A stretch of DNA of 64,000 nucleotides from Nepenthes gracilis. Its lineage: Eukaryota > Streptophyta > Magnoliopsida > Caryophyllales > Nepenthaceae. The position numbers were made by a program, and so were the translations under genes. Every line of letters starts with the position of its first letter. Position 1 is the stretch's first letter. The DNA lies in assembly GCA_033239525.1 (NCBI GenBank), contig BSYO01000025.1, forward strand, positions 10,822,001-10,886,000, read 5' to 3'. The notes beneath the pieces were generated by a model, which saw nothing but the letters and a program-made list of their open reading frames with translations, did no database searches and was not told the origin of the DNA. Below, piece after piece: positions 11,791 through 23,321 of this stretch.

Positions 11791-12709
11791 TGTTAGAGAC
11801 TTAATATCCAGACTTAATATCCACAATCCCTGAGAACCTCCCCCGCTCGCTTCATGCTCGATGGCCGCTCGAGCCGAAATCCCAGAATGGGGGCCGCTCG
11901 CTGCGCGCTCGATCCCGGCTCGAGCGCCCGCAGGGTTTCCCATGAAACCCTACGGCCGCTGCGCGCGAGCCCCGCCGAGCGGCGGCCCAACGGTTAATTT
12001 CAAACACGATTTTTGGCTCCTCTATATATATTGGCTTATGTTTTTGAAACCCGTAGGACGCCATAAACATTCTGGAGCGATTATTTTGAGCCCCCATTTG
12101 AGAAGAAAGCTTTACATGCTTCAATTGCTTTAGCTTCTCTTGAGAAAACCAAAGGACATTCTTTGAGCTTCAAGATCTAAAGAGTTTTCTCACCATTTCT
12201 TCTTTTACTTTTTCTATTCAAACTTCCATCGTTCTACCATTGTTGGAGACTTTGGTTCGTGAAGAAGGAGATCCGTTCGTGATTGGCAATTCAAGTGGCA
12301 CGAGAGGAAGAGTGGCTTGAAGCAGGAAGGTGTCAGGTTCAGATTCTTGTGGCAAATCCGAGGAGTTCCTTGGTAGGGATCACGTGTCGGGAGTAAGTCG
12401 GCTAGGTTAGCGCGTCGTTACCACCCGGCCGTAAGTTGATTTTCATAGTGCATTGCTTCCTCGGCCGTTGAAGCCGGAATGTTTTTCGATACCGTGGGTA
12501 TCGAAGTTTTCACTTCGTCACCAAAATCGGATCTTTATTATTGTTGTTCATTATTATATATATGTTATGCATGCTTATTAATTCCGTTTACATCTAGAGT
12601 TAAATATCCCTTACGTGTATCGGATATTTAATTTAATTAATTTATTTTATTGCTTCCGCTATACTTGTAACGGGGTCGAAACACGTAAGCACCGAAACGT
12701 GTTTTTTCA
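11791..12709 (+). mobile_element. solo LTR (919 bp) with exact CTAGA target duplication
   Basis: The segment starts TGTTAGAGAC and ends GTGTTTTTTCA. CTAGA precedes it (11786-11790) and follows it (12710-12714). A GC-rich U3 block with repeated GCTCGAGC-type palindromes lies at 11850-11975, then a TATA box (TCTATATATATTGG) near 12018. Its open frames on both strands are by-products of the GC-rich block. The flanks on both sides are Tat gag/leader. The superfamily of the parent element is not clear from the LTR alone. Confidence 0.9.
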
Positions 12710-12714
12710 CTAGA

Positions 12715-13064
12715 TGCATGGGTGCCTTTCCTAAAGCAACCCTCTCTTAACCTCCTCCTAGAAGTTGAATTATGGGGTGGTTGGGATCTAGCATGTCGAT
12801 GGTGGTGTCCAACTCTTTTCGATCATGCTTTGGCCATTTTGAACATTTCTTGTAATCGAGGGGCCATAGTGCCTAAATCTGAGTTTTCCAAAGAGAGAGC
12901 ATAATCATGGCCCAAATTATCTTGTAGAGCTTCATCAGTAGGAGCATCTTCTAAGACATGGCTAGAATATCCATGGGCTCGTGTGTTCACCATAGTATTC
13001 GTCTTAAGAAGCTTATTCTATGAACTTAGGAGTGTTTGTTAAGGAAACAAGTTGACTAACTCAT
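12715..13064 (-). other. Tat element leader between primer-binding site and gag
   Basis: This stretch lies between the Tat gag and the Tat 5' LTR in element orientation. I see no coding frame that matches a known domain and no separate element; it reads as decayed leader sequence. Confidence 0.5.
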
Positions 13065-13082
13065 TCCCACTAATGGAGCCAA
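13065..13082 (-). other. Tat primer-binding-site-like sequence
   Basis: On the minus strand, directly after the LTR end, the sequence reads TTGGCTCCATTAGTGGGAA. It is a mutated form of the TTGGCGCC-type primer-binding site that follows Tat LTRs, where a host tRNA primes reverse transcription. It fixes the orientation and the inner border of the LTR. Confidence 0.7.
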
Positions 13083-14260
13083 TGATGAATATAGTGCAAT
13101 CAGATTTGATCAGAGTTTCCTCAGAAGGGATCAAGATCTTTCAACTCGTCCTTTCCTACACATCATAATGAAAAACAAGAGGTCAAGAGGATGGGAAATG
13201 CTCCCAAATTTATTCTTCGCATTGAACTTAGTAAAGCTTTACCCAAACTAAAAAGCTTATAGAAAATGCAAGAAAGAAGGTTTATGGAGAAGAAACTCCT
13301 ACCTCACAATATTTTTGGGAGAAAGTCCCCTAAACAAACTTCTGATTGTTTTGTACAAGCTTCTTGTGGGACTTGTGTTCAGTGCAAGTTGTTCTCAATG
13401 CAAGAGAATATTTGTAAAGCAAAATATGCCTATTTTTGAGCTTAGAGGGCTTGTATTATAGAGACATCCGGCCAATCTTGATGGTGGTTCAGTAACCTTT
13501 CAATTTCATAACCAGTTTAAGTAGATTTCTGCCTAAAATAAGAAACTACTTAGTCATGGTAACCATTCAAAGTGGGGTCCTCAAATCGAAGGTAGGTTTC
13601 TCCCTTATGAGAGGGGGATCTTCATTCTTTAATTGACTCTGAGTGAAACTAACCATTAATTTCACTCGTTGGCATGTCTAGTCTGTTTAGGGATCGTGGT
13701 GGCAATTCATCAAATTAGAATATTGATGTTGCACCATGTCTCCCTAATTTTGGGGTCCATATTGCCACTTTTGGATGATTTAAGATTAGTGGGACGTTTG
13801 CAAATGGTTTCTTCCGTGGACAATTTCTTAAATGACGCATTTTGGTTGTTGATAACGTGAGATATCAACTACAGGCTCATCAACTTTGGTCAATAAATCA
13901 AGTTATTTTGCCCGTTCTAGTAGTCTTCCCTCCAATAGGACGGCCTTGATTCCTTACTTTCTAACCATTTGAAGATTTGGTAGGATAGTCTTGATGCCTT
14001 GTCTTCTAGGAATCCTGCCTACAAACAAGACAATCTTGATGCCTTACCTTCTGACAACTAGGCCTCTTACAAACCAGATCTAACAAACCATCTGACAACC
14101 CTCCTTCTAACAATCAAACCCTAGTAGCTTGCTTTCTAACAACACATTCTAACAGCTCAATTATCTGACAACCCACCTTCTGACAATCAGGCCCTATTCT
14201 AAGCATGCGAATTCTGATTCTTTGGGTCCAAATCCTATTATTTTGTCACTAAATCCAACA
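13083..14260 (-). repeat. Tat element 5' LTR
   Basis: The LTR lies between the primer-binding-site-like motif (13065-13082) and a terminal TGTTGG on the minus strand at 14260. Its outer part (13920-14190) contains many spaced copies of CTGACAAC/GACAATC-type motifs and GATGCCTT phrases. The same phrases recur at 22455-22686, which is therefore a scrap of the same LTR family. The outer border is inferred from the terminal motif only; no target duplication partner survives because the 3' end of the element is missing. Confidence 0.65.
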
Positions 14261-14629
14261 AAATATATGCTAGGGGTTGTTCCTAACGTGCACCACCAAC
14301 TCCTAATAAAATTTTGAAAGTTTGCTTGAAGAGGAGTATTAAGGGATGATAAAAAAGGATCCTTTCCTTGAAACCTTGTAACTATGGGCGACATGTTACA
14401 ATTATTTGCATTTGTAGAACCTGCATGCACACAATTAATTTTTATTTGCTTTATTCCAATTGTAAAATAGTCTTCAATAAATCTATCGATGACACAAATG
14501 CCCGTCTAAAATTGCAGAATACTCCTTAGCCTTAATAAAAAGGGTGTTAATGACAGACGTCCACAGTTGGTGTTTCAAATCGTAATTAAAATACAGCTGC
14601 TGTGAAGGTAGTTAGAAAGTGGATGATGG
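14261..14629. other. unassigned spacer before second hAT relic
   Basis: About 370 bp without a recognisable domain, repeat or RNA. It may be the decayed 5' part of the hAT relic that follows. Confidence 0.4.
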
Positions 14630-15960
14630 ATGCATATCCTAGTTTGTACTAGACAGCTTGCACCAGTCACTTCAAGCACCTAATTATGAAGGATCTTGGG
14701 AAAATACAAAGAATTCAGCAGTAATGTACAATTCAACTTGGTTGATTAAACAAAAGAAAAAATTCACTGAAGGTTGGGATTTCCTCAAGCAGAGAATCAG
14801 CAGGTTTGCAACCAATTTTATTGCTTTGAAGTCAACGGTGGGGGATAGGATGGCTCTAATGAACTTAATGGAACCAGATTTATGGAGTAAATTCAGCCAA
14901 GCAAATGATCAAATGAATATCGGTGTTCAAAACATGATACTATAGCACACAGAAGCATGGCAAAAGTTCATCAATAAAGCCAATGATCTTCCAAAAGTTA
15001 TAAGTTCTCTAACATAGGTGTTGCAATAGGTAGATGGAAATGAGAAACCCATGATGAGGTTCGTTTATGAGGTGAAGGAGAAAGCTGAGTTGGCCCTTAA
15101 GAACAGTGGCCAACATTAGTATTATTTGCCAAGTAATTCATCACCAGTGGAATTTTCAAATACATCATGATTTGCATGCAGTTTTTGAAAAAGTAATGCT
15201 CTAAGTTATTTGTTAGAGTGGTGAGAAAGTTATGCATATATGCAACATAAATGAGATGATGGGGAGGTTTTGTGAAGGGTTAAAGATGTGATGTGGCAAT
15301 TGGGACCAGACATTGATTAGCACATTCGAGCAGTTAATCAAGCCAGTCAATATGCAATTTTGTCTAAACTAATAACTAATGACCATTTAAATACGCAGTT
15401 GATATTTGTCCAACAGAAGGAGCAACATTTTGAGACAAGTTTAGCCCAACAAGCCACCAGCACAAATCCAGGTATTCTGTTCAAATTGAGATCAACCTGA
15501 CATTATGAATTAAACATAATTATTCCACTGTAGTCTAGTTGACTTTCACCCTAACAATAATTTACTTGTAAAATGCTCCTGAACTTTGGAGGATGGTTGT
15601 TCAAGTGCTGAGCCAAACCACAACTGCTTCAAATAGCAAAAGAAAATTCAAGTGCTTTAGCAACATACACAAAGAAAAGGACTAGATTAATAAGCAAAAT
15701 CATGAGACTGAAATTGATGTATCTGAGAAGAATGAGCCAGAAAGAGTGGGGACTAGCCCTACTTGATGACTCACTTGAGTGGTTAAATTTAGATGCAAAT
15801 GAAGACGTTGGGAAAAAAATTTTTTTTTTTACTAGAAGCAACAGAACATAGTGGCAAAGGCATTGGGGCTGTTGATGATGCTAGCAGTTTGTCTCCTTTC
15901 AGCAATGATGATGATGGTGATCGTGGTAATGGAGGTAGTGGAAGCAAAGTGGTATCGAAG
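14630..15960 (+). pseudogene. second hAT transposase relic (catalytic C-terminal half and dimerisation domain)
   Basis: Frames at 14658-15110 read ISRFATNFIALKS, then NEKPMMRFVYEVKEKAELAL. These match the RFAT motif and the VDGDEKP...YEA motif of plant BED/DUF659 hAT transposases. Further on, 15590-15700 reads VLSQTTTASNSKRKFKCFSN, the hAT C-terminal dimerisation domain, and an acidic tail follows to about 15960. Stops and frameshifts separate these parts, and the N-terminal BED finger and DUF659 start are missing. It belongs to a different hAT family from the 4516-8019 element. No inverted ends or target duplication were found, so only a fragment can be claimed. Confidence 0.8.
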
Positions 15961-17368
15961 GTTCTTCCATAATTTGGTATGATTCAGAAGATGTGTATTC
16001 ATTTATGCATCGAGTATTCCTCCCGCAAATCCTGTAAATCTTAGCTGCTTTCCCCAACAACCCGTTCAATAGTAAAGCAGCTGTGGTATAGTTTGAGTTC
16101 AAAAGACAGAAAAGGAAATGGCAGATCATGATTATTCCACTGATGACGAGAGTTAATCCTTCAACACTTCAACAAAACATGGCTCCACTTCTACCACCAA
16201 CAAAGGATCTTGGCATGAGCAATTTCAATACACATGCATAGGACTCATATAGCCATCATTTGCCATTGCAATATCCTCTTTTCAACATTTATGGGATCCA
16301 TCTTACCAAATGAGATATTATAAAATGTCACATGGATATTTTTTGGGGACAAGTCAAACCCTATACCAAGCATAGCTGGGAAAATACACAATTCTGAGGC
16401 TGAAAGACAGTCTTAGGATCCTTCGAGACACTCATTTTGGTGGTAAAATAAGAGAAAATTAAATGATAAAATTCGCTATGTAAATATTTGCATAATGTAT
16501 TGTATGCAAACAAACTGATTTAGAATATCCATTCTACATTCTTACAGCCTTGACTTCATTATTCTGTTCTTCATTATTTGTACAAGAACAATACTCATCC
16601 CTCATCATTTGAAATTTTCATTTTATTATTTAAAATTTACTTGCTTTATTGTGATTATGTATTAGTTATGACTTTTCTAATATATGAACACGTTGCATAA
16701 CATACCCGCATGACATGTGATTTTTATTATTTATAATCAAATATATGTGGCATATTCATGCATAATAGATTAACATATAAATAAAAGATTCATATTAAGT
16801 CAAAAATTCTCAAATTTAATTAAAATCATATGAAAATAATAATTCATGATAATACATATTTCAAATTATCAATTAAAAAAAAACAAAGTTTCTTTAACAT
16901 CTTAGAATTATCGACTTTTGATGGCCAGTTCACCACGAAATAGATGCCTATGTTCGGGGGTCAAAGGTTACAACCAAGAGAAGGGAAATTGATTCATAAC
17001 TTATTTCCAATAACATATGGGTAATTTTGTTTCCATTAGTTCCAAAGCTGAGACATTACATTAATGGAAGAACACTCAAAGGAACCTAAACATTTTGATT
17101 TTAGAAACCATGTAATTCTCGCATTTCTATGTCTTTCGTCAATTTCATTGTATTTTCTAACCATTCATTCACGGTTGCGGTCATTGCAACCATTACAATA
17201 TGTGCGAGCCGGGCCACAATATCATGATATAAAACTATGGTCCTAGGTTAGCAGCAACAGTAACTGTCAACATTAGAAATGAATTGTAACCTATAAGGCA
17301 GCTTATAGAATTCTCCTTAATTTTCTTCTTAAAGCTAACAAGCAAATAAATAGGAAAATTTTGCTTAC
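15961..17368. other. AT-rich spacer, presumed start of ARP7 intron 2
   Basis: The donor site of ARP7 exon 2 lies at its right edge (minus strand GTAAGC at 17368-17363). No further ARP7 exon, tRNA or structured repeat was recognised here, on either strand. An open frame at 17064-17246 has no family resemblance that I can see. Confidence 0.45.
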
Positions 17369-17584
17369 CTTAGGGGTTAGAAGTGGATCTGTAAATAATA
17401 TCTGCCCTTCATTACCCATTTCCCATCCGAGGCCAGTATACAAAACATGATGCAGCAAATCTTCCAAGGCATCCCAATCTCTGATAAAACCACGAACAAT
17501 AGGATCATATGTGATGTCCTCACATGATGAATTATCAGCAATTGATCCATCATCAATCACCCTTTTCATTTGAGTAGGAATTAC
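17369..17584 (-). CDS. ARP7: ARP7 exon 2 (actin-related protein 7, nuclear)
   Basis: The exon is 216 nt, 72 codons, with no stop. It reads VIPTQMKRVIDDGS, YDPIVRGFIRDWDALEDLL and YTGLGWEMGNEGQILFTDPL, which I recognise as residues about 27-98 of plant ARP7, including the actin-fold 'RDWDALE' helix region. An acceptor AG (17585-17586 on the minus strand) precedes it, and the donor GTAAGC follows at 17368-17363. It joins exon 1 in phase 0 with no frame problem. ARP7 is a nuclear actin-related subunit of SWI/SNF-type chromatin-remodelling complexes in plants. The remaining three quarters of the protein is not encoded in this window. Confidence 0.93.
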
Positions 17585-18412
17585 CTGTGACATAATCAAG
17601 GATACAAAGATTGAAAAAAATATTTGCAAGAGTTTATTAAGAAACTGATAGAGGAAAAGCAGAAGAGTAAGTAGGCAAAGAAAAAAATATATGCTACAGC
17701 ACAAAAGACTTGAAATAGCACGTTGTAAAGAACAGAGACTGCCAAATGTTAGCCTCACATGCGGACGTGGTCTTCACTATGCATTTATGCACCTGAGTAA
17801 AATTACAGGTAAACTAACTGGTTGAGATTATTTTAGCAAAATCAATAAATCAGCATCCCTTGAGAAAACAAACAAGTAATATATGCATGTACATTGGTAA
17901 CAAGTGTGTCATATTCTTATTTCCTTGTAGAGCTCAAGGAAAATAGTGAGCTGCAAGAACATTCAATCCAAACCGACAGCTATTTACCAATTTTCAGATT
18001 CCACTTCTCCTAAACATCTGAGTCTGTAGATTGACTGATTCAAATAATATTAAACACACTGCGCTATTGTGCATTATTATTTACTCCATTTTATTAAATA
18101 CTTTCCAGGGCACACCTAATCTATTGTCTCCTTGCTGTCTCCACTGCCCAAAAAAGGGAAAACTCTGAACAACAAGTACAACAAGAGGAGAGGAACAACA
18201 GATCGGCAGAAGGAAGGGGAAAGAAAAAGAGGGAGGGCATTCAACAGTTATTGGAAGATCATGATGCTTACATATCAGATGAATACCGTACTAATGTCAC
18301 CGATTTAATCAACCTTTGGAGGAAGGAAACCTCACGTGTTTGTTCAAATCCCAACTCTCTAAAATTACATCAGCATTAACCATCCTCAAATCCCAGCTCT
18401 ATGAAATTACAT

Positions 18413-18785
18413 CAGCATTTAAAAACCTCATTCCCAATTTTCAGAGATCAGCTGCATCAGCATCATAAAACTATTTCTGCCATTCTGCTCAGGGAATGGA
18501 AATAATAGTAAAAACAGAATTGTATTCCTATCAAAAAGAACAAAGGAAGTTATCACACATATTCTTAAGGTGTTGCTTGTAGTTGTGAGGATTCCAACTC
18601 TTCAGCATTAACATACCTCATTCCCAAATTTTGGAAAACAGCATCATAAACCTATTTCTGCCATTCTGCTCAGGGAGGGGAATTAATAGAATGGCAACCA
18701 AATTATAATAATATCAAAAAGAAAAAAAAAGTTATTGCAAATATATCTTAGGTGTTGCTTATAGCTCCTGAGACTGCTTACCATA
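18413..18785. repeat. 190-bp tandem duplication in ARP7 intron 1
   Basis: Copies at 18413-18602 and 18603-18785 share long blocks such as CTCATTCCCAA, CATCATAAA, CTATTTCTGCCATTCTGCTC and GGTGTTGCTT-TAG. A shorter duplication of an AAATTACATCAGCATT phrase sits just upstream (about 18361-18420). Confidence 0.8.
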
Positions 18786-20344
18786 CTCTAGTTACCACAG
18801 TTAAAACTCTGATGTAGGAACCTCTGAGAGCAGATAATTGGTGGAGAAGCAGTACAGGGAGCTATGGCAACTGAAAATCTCCACCAAAGCAGCAGGCTAA
18901 AACCTTAAATCAGATCCCTGTAATTCATCCTATGAGTCAAGCTTACTTTCTACCTGAAACTGAAAGTCATCATCATGTATGTTCCCAATGCAGAGTAAAT
19001 CTCATCAGAACATCCCTATATTGCAACAAAGCTTTATATCACAAAGGATGTGTAGAGTAAGAAGGAAACTTACTTGAGGAATATTGAAGAAGTATTTTTT
19101 TTCTGTTTTTTAAATGATTATATCCTTCAAATTTTCTTTCCTCCTGAATTGTCTACCCATTCAAGAGAAAATATTTACTGCCTGGAATTTTGTATCAATA
19201 CCACATTCCCTTAAGTAGGCCTCTTCAAAAGTGGCTTACTGTTCTGATAGCAAAAAAGTCAAAGTAGCAAATGCAAGATTAATAGCAAAAACTAACCTCT
19301 CAAAGTCCATCCTTTGACTTCAGAAAGCTAACAGGTATTTCTTGGAGCAACAAAAGCATAAAATTAAATTTGAAAAAGAAAAGTGTATAAACTGAAATTA
19401 TAAAACTTGCATTTCCCAAGGTCACACAGCTCTAGCATAGACTGATGAATGCATGCAGCCTCCTATAAGAAATCAAGAGATTCATCTCACCAACTTTAAT
19501 CACATGCAAGTGGACAACTCTTCAACTTCACAGCCCTTGACATTCTATCACATGCAAAACTCCTCAGGAAAAAAATGATTGACCAACCCTTAGTTTCGAA
19601 CTTTAGGGGTTCTGTAGCCTAGCATAATCTACCATATCTATGGATATAAGAGTAGATTCTTCACAATAAACTCCAACTCCAACTTCTTTTTCCCACCTTT
19701 GGGTCTAAGCCTGTGATGATATAAAAACTTCTTAAAGGCCTTTTAGACTTCCTTTCACGTTTGCTCCCATCAATCAAAAATGATTGATGCTTATCCATTT
19801 TGTTTCAATTAAGTTGTTTCCAAATTATATCAACATACCAAAAAATGAACTTACCACCATTGCCATAGTTCAAGGTGATAACATAACGTTTTATGGAAAC
19901 TGTGAACTTGCTAACAATTTACTGACTTAAAAAATGAAATTTCTAACATGCTAACATTTTCTATGGATTGAACGGTTTAGAGAAAACATTAGAAGGCAAT
20001 CAGCCAAAACCCTTCTTCCAAAAAATAATGGTAAATTCCAACAAAGTGGGGCCAAGTGATTTGAATCCCCTTTCGAAAATGGGTTTTGTATCCTGGTCAA
20101 TGCTACTTCTACAATATCTTTATGGGCATGTTAATTTTTTTACCCCTTGTTAGCATAGGCTTCTAGCTTCATCAAATCTTCACCGTGGTACCTCCTTTTA
20201 TATAATCATAATTCACAAAAGGAACTATCATGATATCTTCTTTGACGATGCAGGTAGAATACTTTCGAACTCTCAGTATGATCAACTTCAATATTCTCTT
20301 TTTCTTTTTTTCTTGTTTTGGGCCATTTTAAATGAATGCATTAC

Positions 20345-20545
20345 AAGATCAAAGCGCAGTCAAGTGCAAGAAGCTTCTACATTGCTGGGTCTATGGAGAA
20401 TTAAATGTACACAATCCTATTCCCGCAGTGCTAATAGCTTTGTCCAACGTTCAAACCCATGAAATTCATGCTAATAGAGTAACCCTTTTTTGGTAAGTAA
20501 ATAAAGCAACCTTATCGCTGTACTAAAGCTCGCCCTCCTTTTTTA
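20345..20545 (-). mobile_element. Au-like SINE in ARP7 intron 1
   Basis: On the minus strand the element begins GGCGAGCTTTAGTACAGCG (20541-20523), a tRNA-like RNA polymerase III A-box head. It passes through a B-box-like GGGTTTGAAC (20458-20449), then GATTGTGTACATTTAATTCT and a tail resembling AGACCC-GCAGTG-GAAGC-TTGCACTTG. This order and wording is that of the plant Au SINE family. It lies in the same orientation as ARP7. The A-to-B region is diverged, so transcription competence is doubtful. No target duplication was resolved. Confidence 0.65.
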
Positions 20546-20559
20546 AATTGGTGGTCTAG

Positions 20560-20635
20560 TGAACAAAACTCTAATCAAGGATGGATCACACACAATCTTA
20601 TCCACACAATACTGGTAGACTATGTGGTTTGAACA
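20560..20635 (-). mobile_element. second SINE fragment, adjacent and same orientation
   Basis: Minus-strand GTTCAAACCACATAG, then GATAAGATTGTGTGTGATCC and TTCACTAGACCACC resemble the B-box and middle part of an Au-like SINE. It lacks a recognisable head and lies directly beside the more complete copy. Confidence 0.45.
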
Positions 20636-20941
20636 TACATTCTCTAAATCATGATGAACTACCCTTATACATCACTAAATTATGCTAAACTTTTTTAACA
20701 AATAAACAATGCCAGTAATATTTATAGTAATTGCGGACCATGGAATCAAATCACATTCATAGTCGTGGTGTAACTAAGCCTGGCCATTGACGATGTTTGT
20801 AATACTTGCCACCATCACAATGTTGAAAAGATTTTTCTCTAGTAAATTGCCTCTAATGCATTGTGTTACCAAAACATAACTAAAAAAACATATTAAATGC
20901 TTCTCGTTAACCATGTTGATATCTTCAAATCCAATTGTTTT

Positions 20942-21787
20942 CAATGTTGTTAAAGCCATAAGGCGCATTAAGATGCAAAGGGTCCTTTGGGCCTAGACAT
21001 AGGCACAAGCCTGGTGGAAGTGGGACCGCCCCTTCATGAGACATATATAAGGGTTTTATAATAAATTTCAAATGTTAAATCTCATAATAGAATAGAAACA
21101 CCAAAAAATATTTATGATAATAATCATATACTCATAATTTAACTAATAATATAAAATATAATAATTATTAAGCATAACTCACCACAAATGTACAAGATCA
21201 ATAAAATTTATTAACAAATTTGAAATATTATTATTAAAATACTTAAAATCAAACACTAACATTTATTAACATCATCAACAAAAGTTCATATCTTCTCTTT
21301 CCTTAGCTTATAGGCTCGAATTACTTCATTTTTACATATCTCTCCATGTTAGAAAATTCATTATTTATAGACTCCAATGGACTATTCCTAGAGGCTCTTA
21401 TTATTTTAAGTTCACACTGTTTCTCAATTTGGTGTTATGCGTAGCCTTATTTTACTCCAACAATTATAACTATAAAACCCTTTGTGCAAATTTATTATTC
21501 TCATCATATTCTTCATCCATTCTTCTAATCTATCACTCATTACTTTTATTAATTATAATTTCATAAATACCAAGTTAATATTAAGTAACAAGTAATTATA
21601 GCAGAGAATTTAAAAATAAACAACAAATTTTTAAAAAATTATAAGGTGCCCAAGGCTCACACTTTGAGCCTAAAAAAATGCACACGCCTTAGAATGTAGG
21701 ATCGTGATTGTTGAAATGAGTCTCACCTAGGTGCGTTGAGGTGCTTGGGTCTGAGCCCCAAACCTAGGCCCACCTTTAACAACATTG
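20942..21787. mobile_element. non-autonomous hAT-type element with exact 14-bp inverted ends
   Basis: CAATGTTGTTAAAG (20942-20955) and its exact complement CTTTAACAACATTG (21774-21787) bound an 846-bp AT-rich segment. The flanking 8-mers ATTGTTTT (20934-20941) and GTTGTATT (21788-21795) agree at six of eight positions, as expected for an aged hAT target duplication. Subterminal regions carry AAGGCGC, GGTGCGTTGAGGTGC and CTAGG-type phrases common in this plant MITE type. No transposase coding is present. Confidence 0.75.
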
Positions 21788-22454
21788 GTTGTATTGTCAT
21801 AGTTTTCTACACTGATTTCCAATTTACAATTTGGGTAAATCTTTCCTGTCAATTATTTTACATATCTCACAAATACAAATTCCATACACATCTAAGAATA
21901 GACATTGCTATGTTAAATTCTACTTTTAAGATTACATTTCTAGGAAACTATATCAAAAAACGAAAGAATAAGAGATGCTTTGTACCTTTAACAACATTCT
22001 CCAATCCTAGATTCGGCAGTAAACCCATCGTGACATTACATTATTGTCTTACTTTGGCAAATTTAGTTCCTTGAAGATAGTTCAAAAATTTTAATGGTGT
22101 TCCCACTTCATAATTGTTTCCATGCCTCTGATAAAACTTTCCATTCCAAAATTTTTTACAATATCTTCATTGGAACACTGTATTTTCTCAAGTATCACCT
22201 TACTTTGGCAAGTTTAATTACTTGATGACGGTACAAATAATTGTAATGGCGTTAGCACAGCAGTGGAAAAATTAAGCATCCACTCAAAATAGTTGAGGAG
22301 GAGCAACTTCTCTACTGTCTCCTTCTCTAAACTCCAGAAAAAATCTAAACCTCCTTCAGTTTTAGCTTGAATCGGCCATGGGCACGGGTACTTGACTCTA
22401 GAGTCAAACTTGTTGGGGTGACAGAAGTTGTTTATCAAACTTGGAAGAGGGTAG

Positions 22455-22686
22455 AGTCAAACAGTCAGGCCCTCTGACAAGATGACCTTGACGCCTTGCC
22501 TTCCCACAAGACGATCTTGATGTCTTTTTTTTCTGACAATCTGACCTCTTACAGAGCAATTCCGACAATCCAGTTCTCTGAGAGACCAACTTTCTAACAA
22601 CTCAGCTTCCAATAATCCGGGCTTTCTCTGACAGTCCAGATCATGACATTTCGGGTCCAGATCTTCCCATGTCATAGCTGGACCCA
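22455..22686 (-). repeat. Tat LTR fragment in ARP7 intron 1
   Basis: The segment repeats the phrases of the outer Tat LTR at 13920-14260: CTTGATG-CTT, TCTGACAATC, CTTTCTAACAAC, and a terminal GGGTCCA-ATC block. The three overlapping minus-strand open frames here are by-products. The remainder of the LTR is absent, so this is a scrap rather than a solo LTR. Confidence 0.6.
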
Positions 22687-23243
22687 TTAGTCACGTATGG
22701 CTTCGCCTTCACAACCCTTTTTCGCAACATTCTAAACTCCTCAAATAACAAAATCATTTTCCAGCAGAATTACCCAGCCAAAAAAATTAAAAAGATGCTC
22801 ATATTACCAGAAGTATTATGAGAGCTAGTATCATCAGAAGTTCGGAAAATTTTTGGTTTTCACTTCAATTTTTTGTTTCTCTGAAGTGATTAGTACTAGG
22901 GATGGAGAGAAAAAGAACTTGGTTTTGCAGTGTTCACTTTTCTCCTATGGCCACAAGCCTTACGGAAGACATATAATTTGGATTTCCCTATAAACGAATC
23001 CTTTACAAAAAGAACCGTTATAAATCTTTTTTTTTTTCCACATATTTGCATTCTTAAAAGCACTAACACCGCTACTTTAATCTATTAAATTTCACTATAT
23101 TCATTAATTCCGCAGGAATTCGAGTAACTAAGCCAGATTTTGTTTAAATTTGAAGATTTCTCGAGCGGAAAACATCTGTTTGGTCTGCGGAAGCTGATAG
23201 AAAAAGAGAAGAAACCACGATGGGGAAGAGAAAGAGGATTTAC

Positions 23244-23321
23244 CAAGGAGGGAGCCTGATCAGGAATGGCGAATCCAGCTTTAAGGAGCTTGGAGCCGGC
23301 ATCGACAACAACGGCTTCCAT
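23244..23321 (-). CDS. ARP7: ARP7 exon 1 with start codon
   Basis: The ATG at 23321-23319 opens 26 codons, MEAVVVDAGSKLLKAGFAIP and then DQAPSL, the N-terminus of plant ARP7 with the actin-family nucleotide-binding phrase VDAGSKLLKAG. The open frame continues past the exon to 23085, but the family match stops exactly at the donor CCTTG|GTAAAT, and exon 2 continues it in frame (…PSL then VIPTQ…). The start is supported because family members begin MEA at this position. Both plus-strand open frames over this exon are antisense shadows. Confidence 0.93.

Larger units (their letters stand above)
3580..14260 (-). mobile_element. Tat-lineage Ty3/gypsy element, 3' truncated, with three nested insertions
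   Basis: Read on the minus strand from 14260 downward: an LTR (14260-13083), a primer-binding-site-like sequence (13082-13065), leader, gag (11790-10520), protease (10400-4400, split) and the first part of RT (4080-3590). The gag, protease and RT wording is that of the Tat/Retand group. Three insertions interrupt it: a solo LTR at 11791-12709, a solo LTR at 8089-10338 and a hAT element at 4516-8019. Removing each rejoins the Tat reading, which confirms nesting. The RT breaks off just before its catalytic aspartate box, so integrase and the 3' LTR are gone. Confidence 0.85.
17585..23243 (-). other. ARP7: ARP7 intron 1 (5659 bp) carrying transposon fragments
   Basis: GT (23243-23242 on the minus strand, GTAAATCC) and AG (17586-17585) are canonical. 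The intron holds a 190-bp tandem duplication (18413-18785), an Au-like SINE and a second SINE fragment (20345-20635), a hAT-type non-autonomous element (20942-21787) and a Tat LTR scrap (22455-22686). Stretches 18786-20340 and 21790-22450 look like ordinary AT-rich intron with no recognised feature. Plant ARP7 genes normally have far shorter first introns as far as I know, so the length here reflects insertion. Confidence 0.85.

Noticed and set aside
11852..12133. Opposed 90-codon frames rich in Ala and Arg
   Set aside because: They arise from the GC-rich U3 of the solo LTR 11791-12709.
15899..16129. Minus-strand 76-codon frame as a candidate ARP7 exon 3
   Set aside because: It shows no actin-fold motif and ends in a His-rich run that is the complement of an acidic hAT tail.
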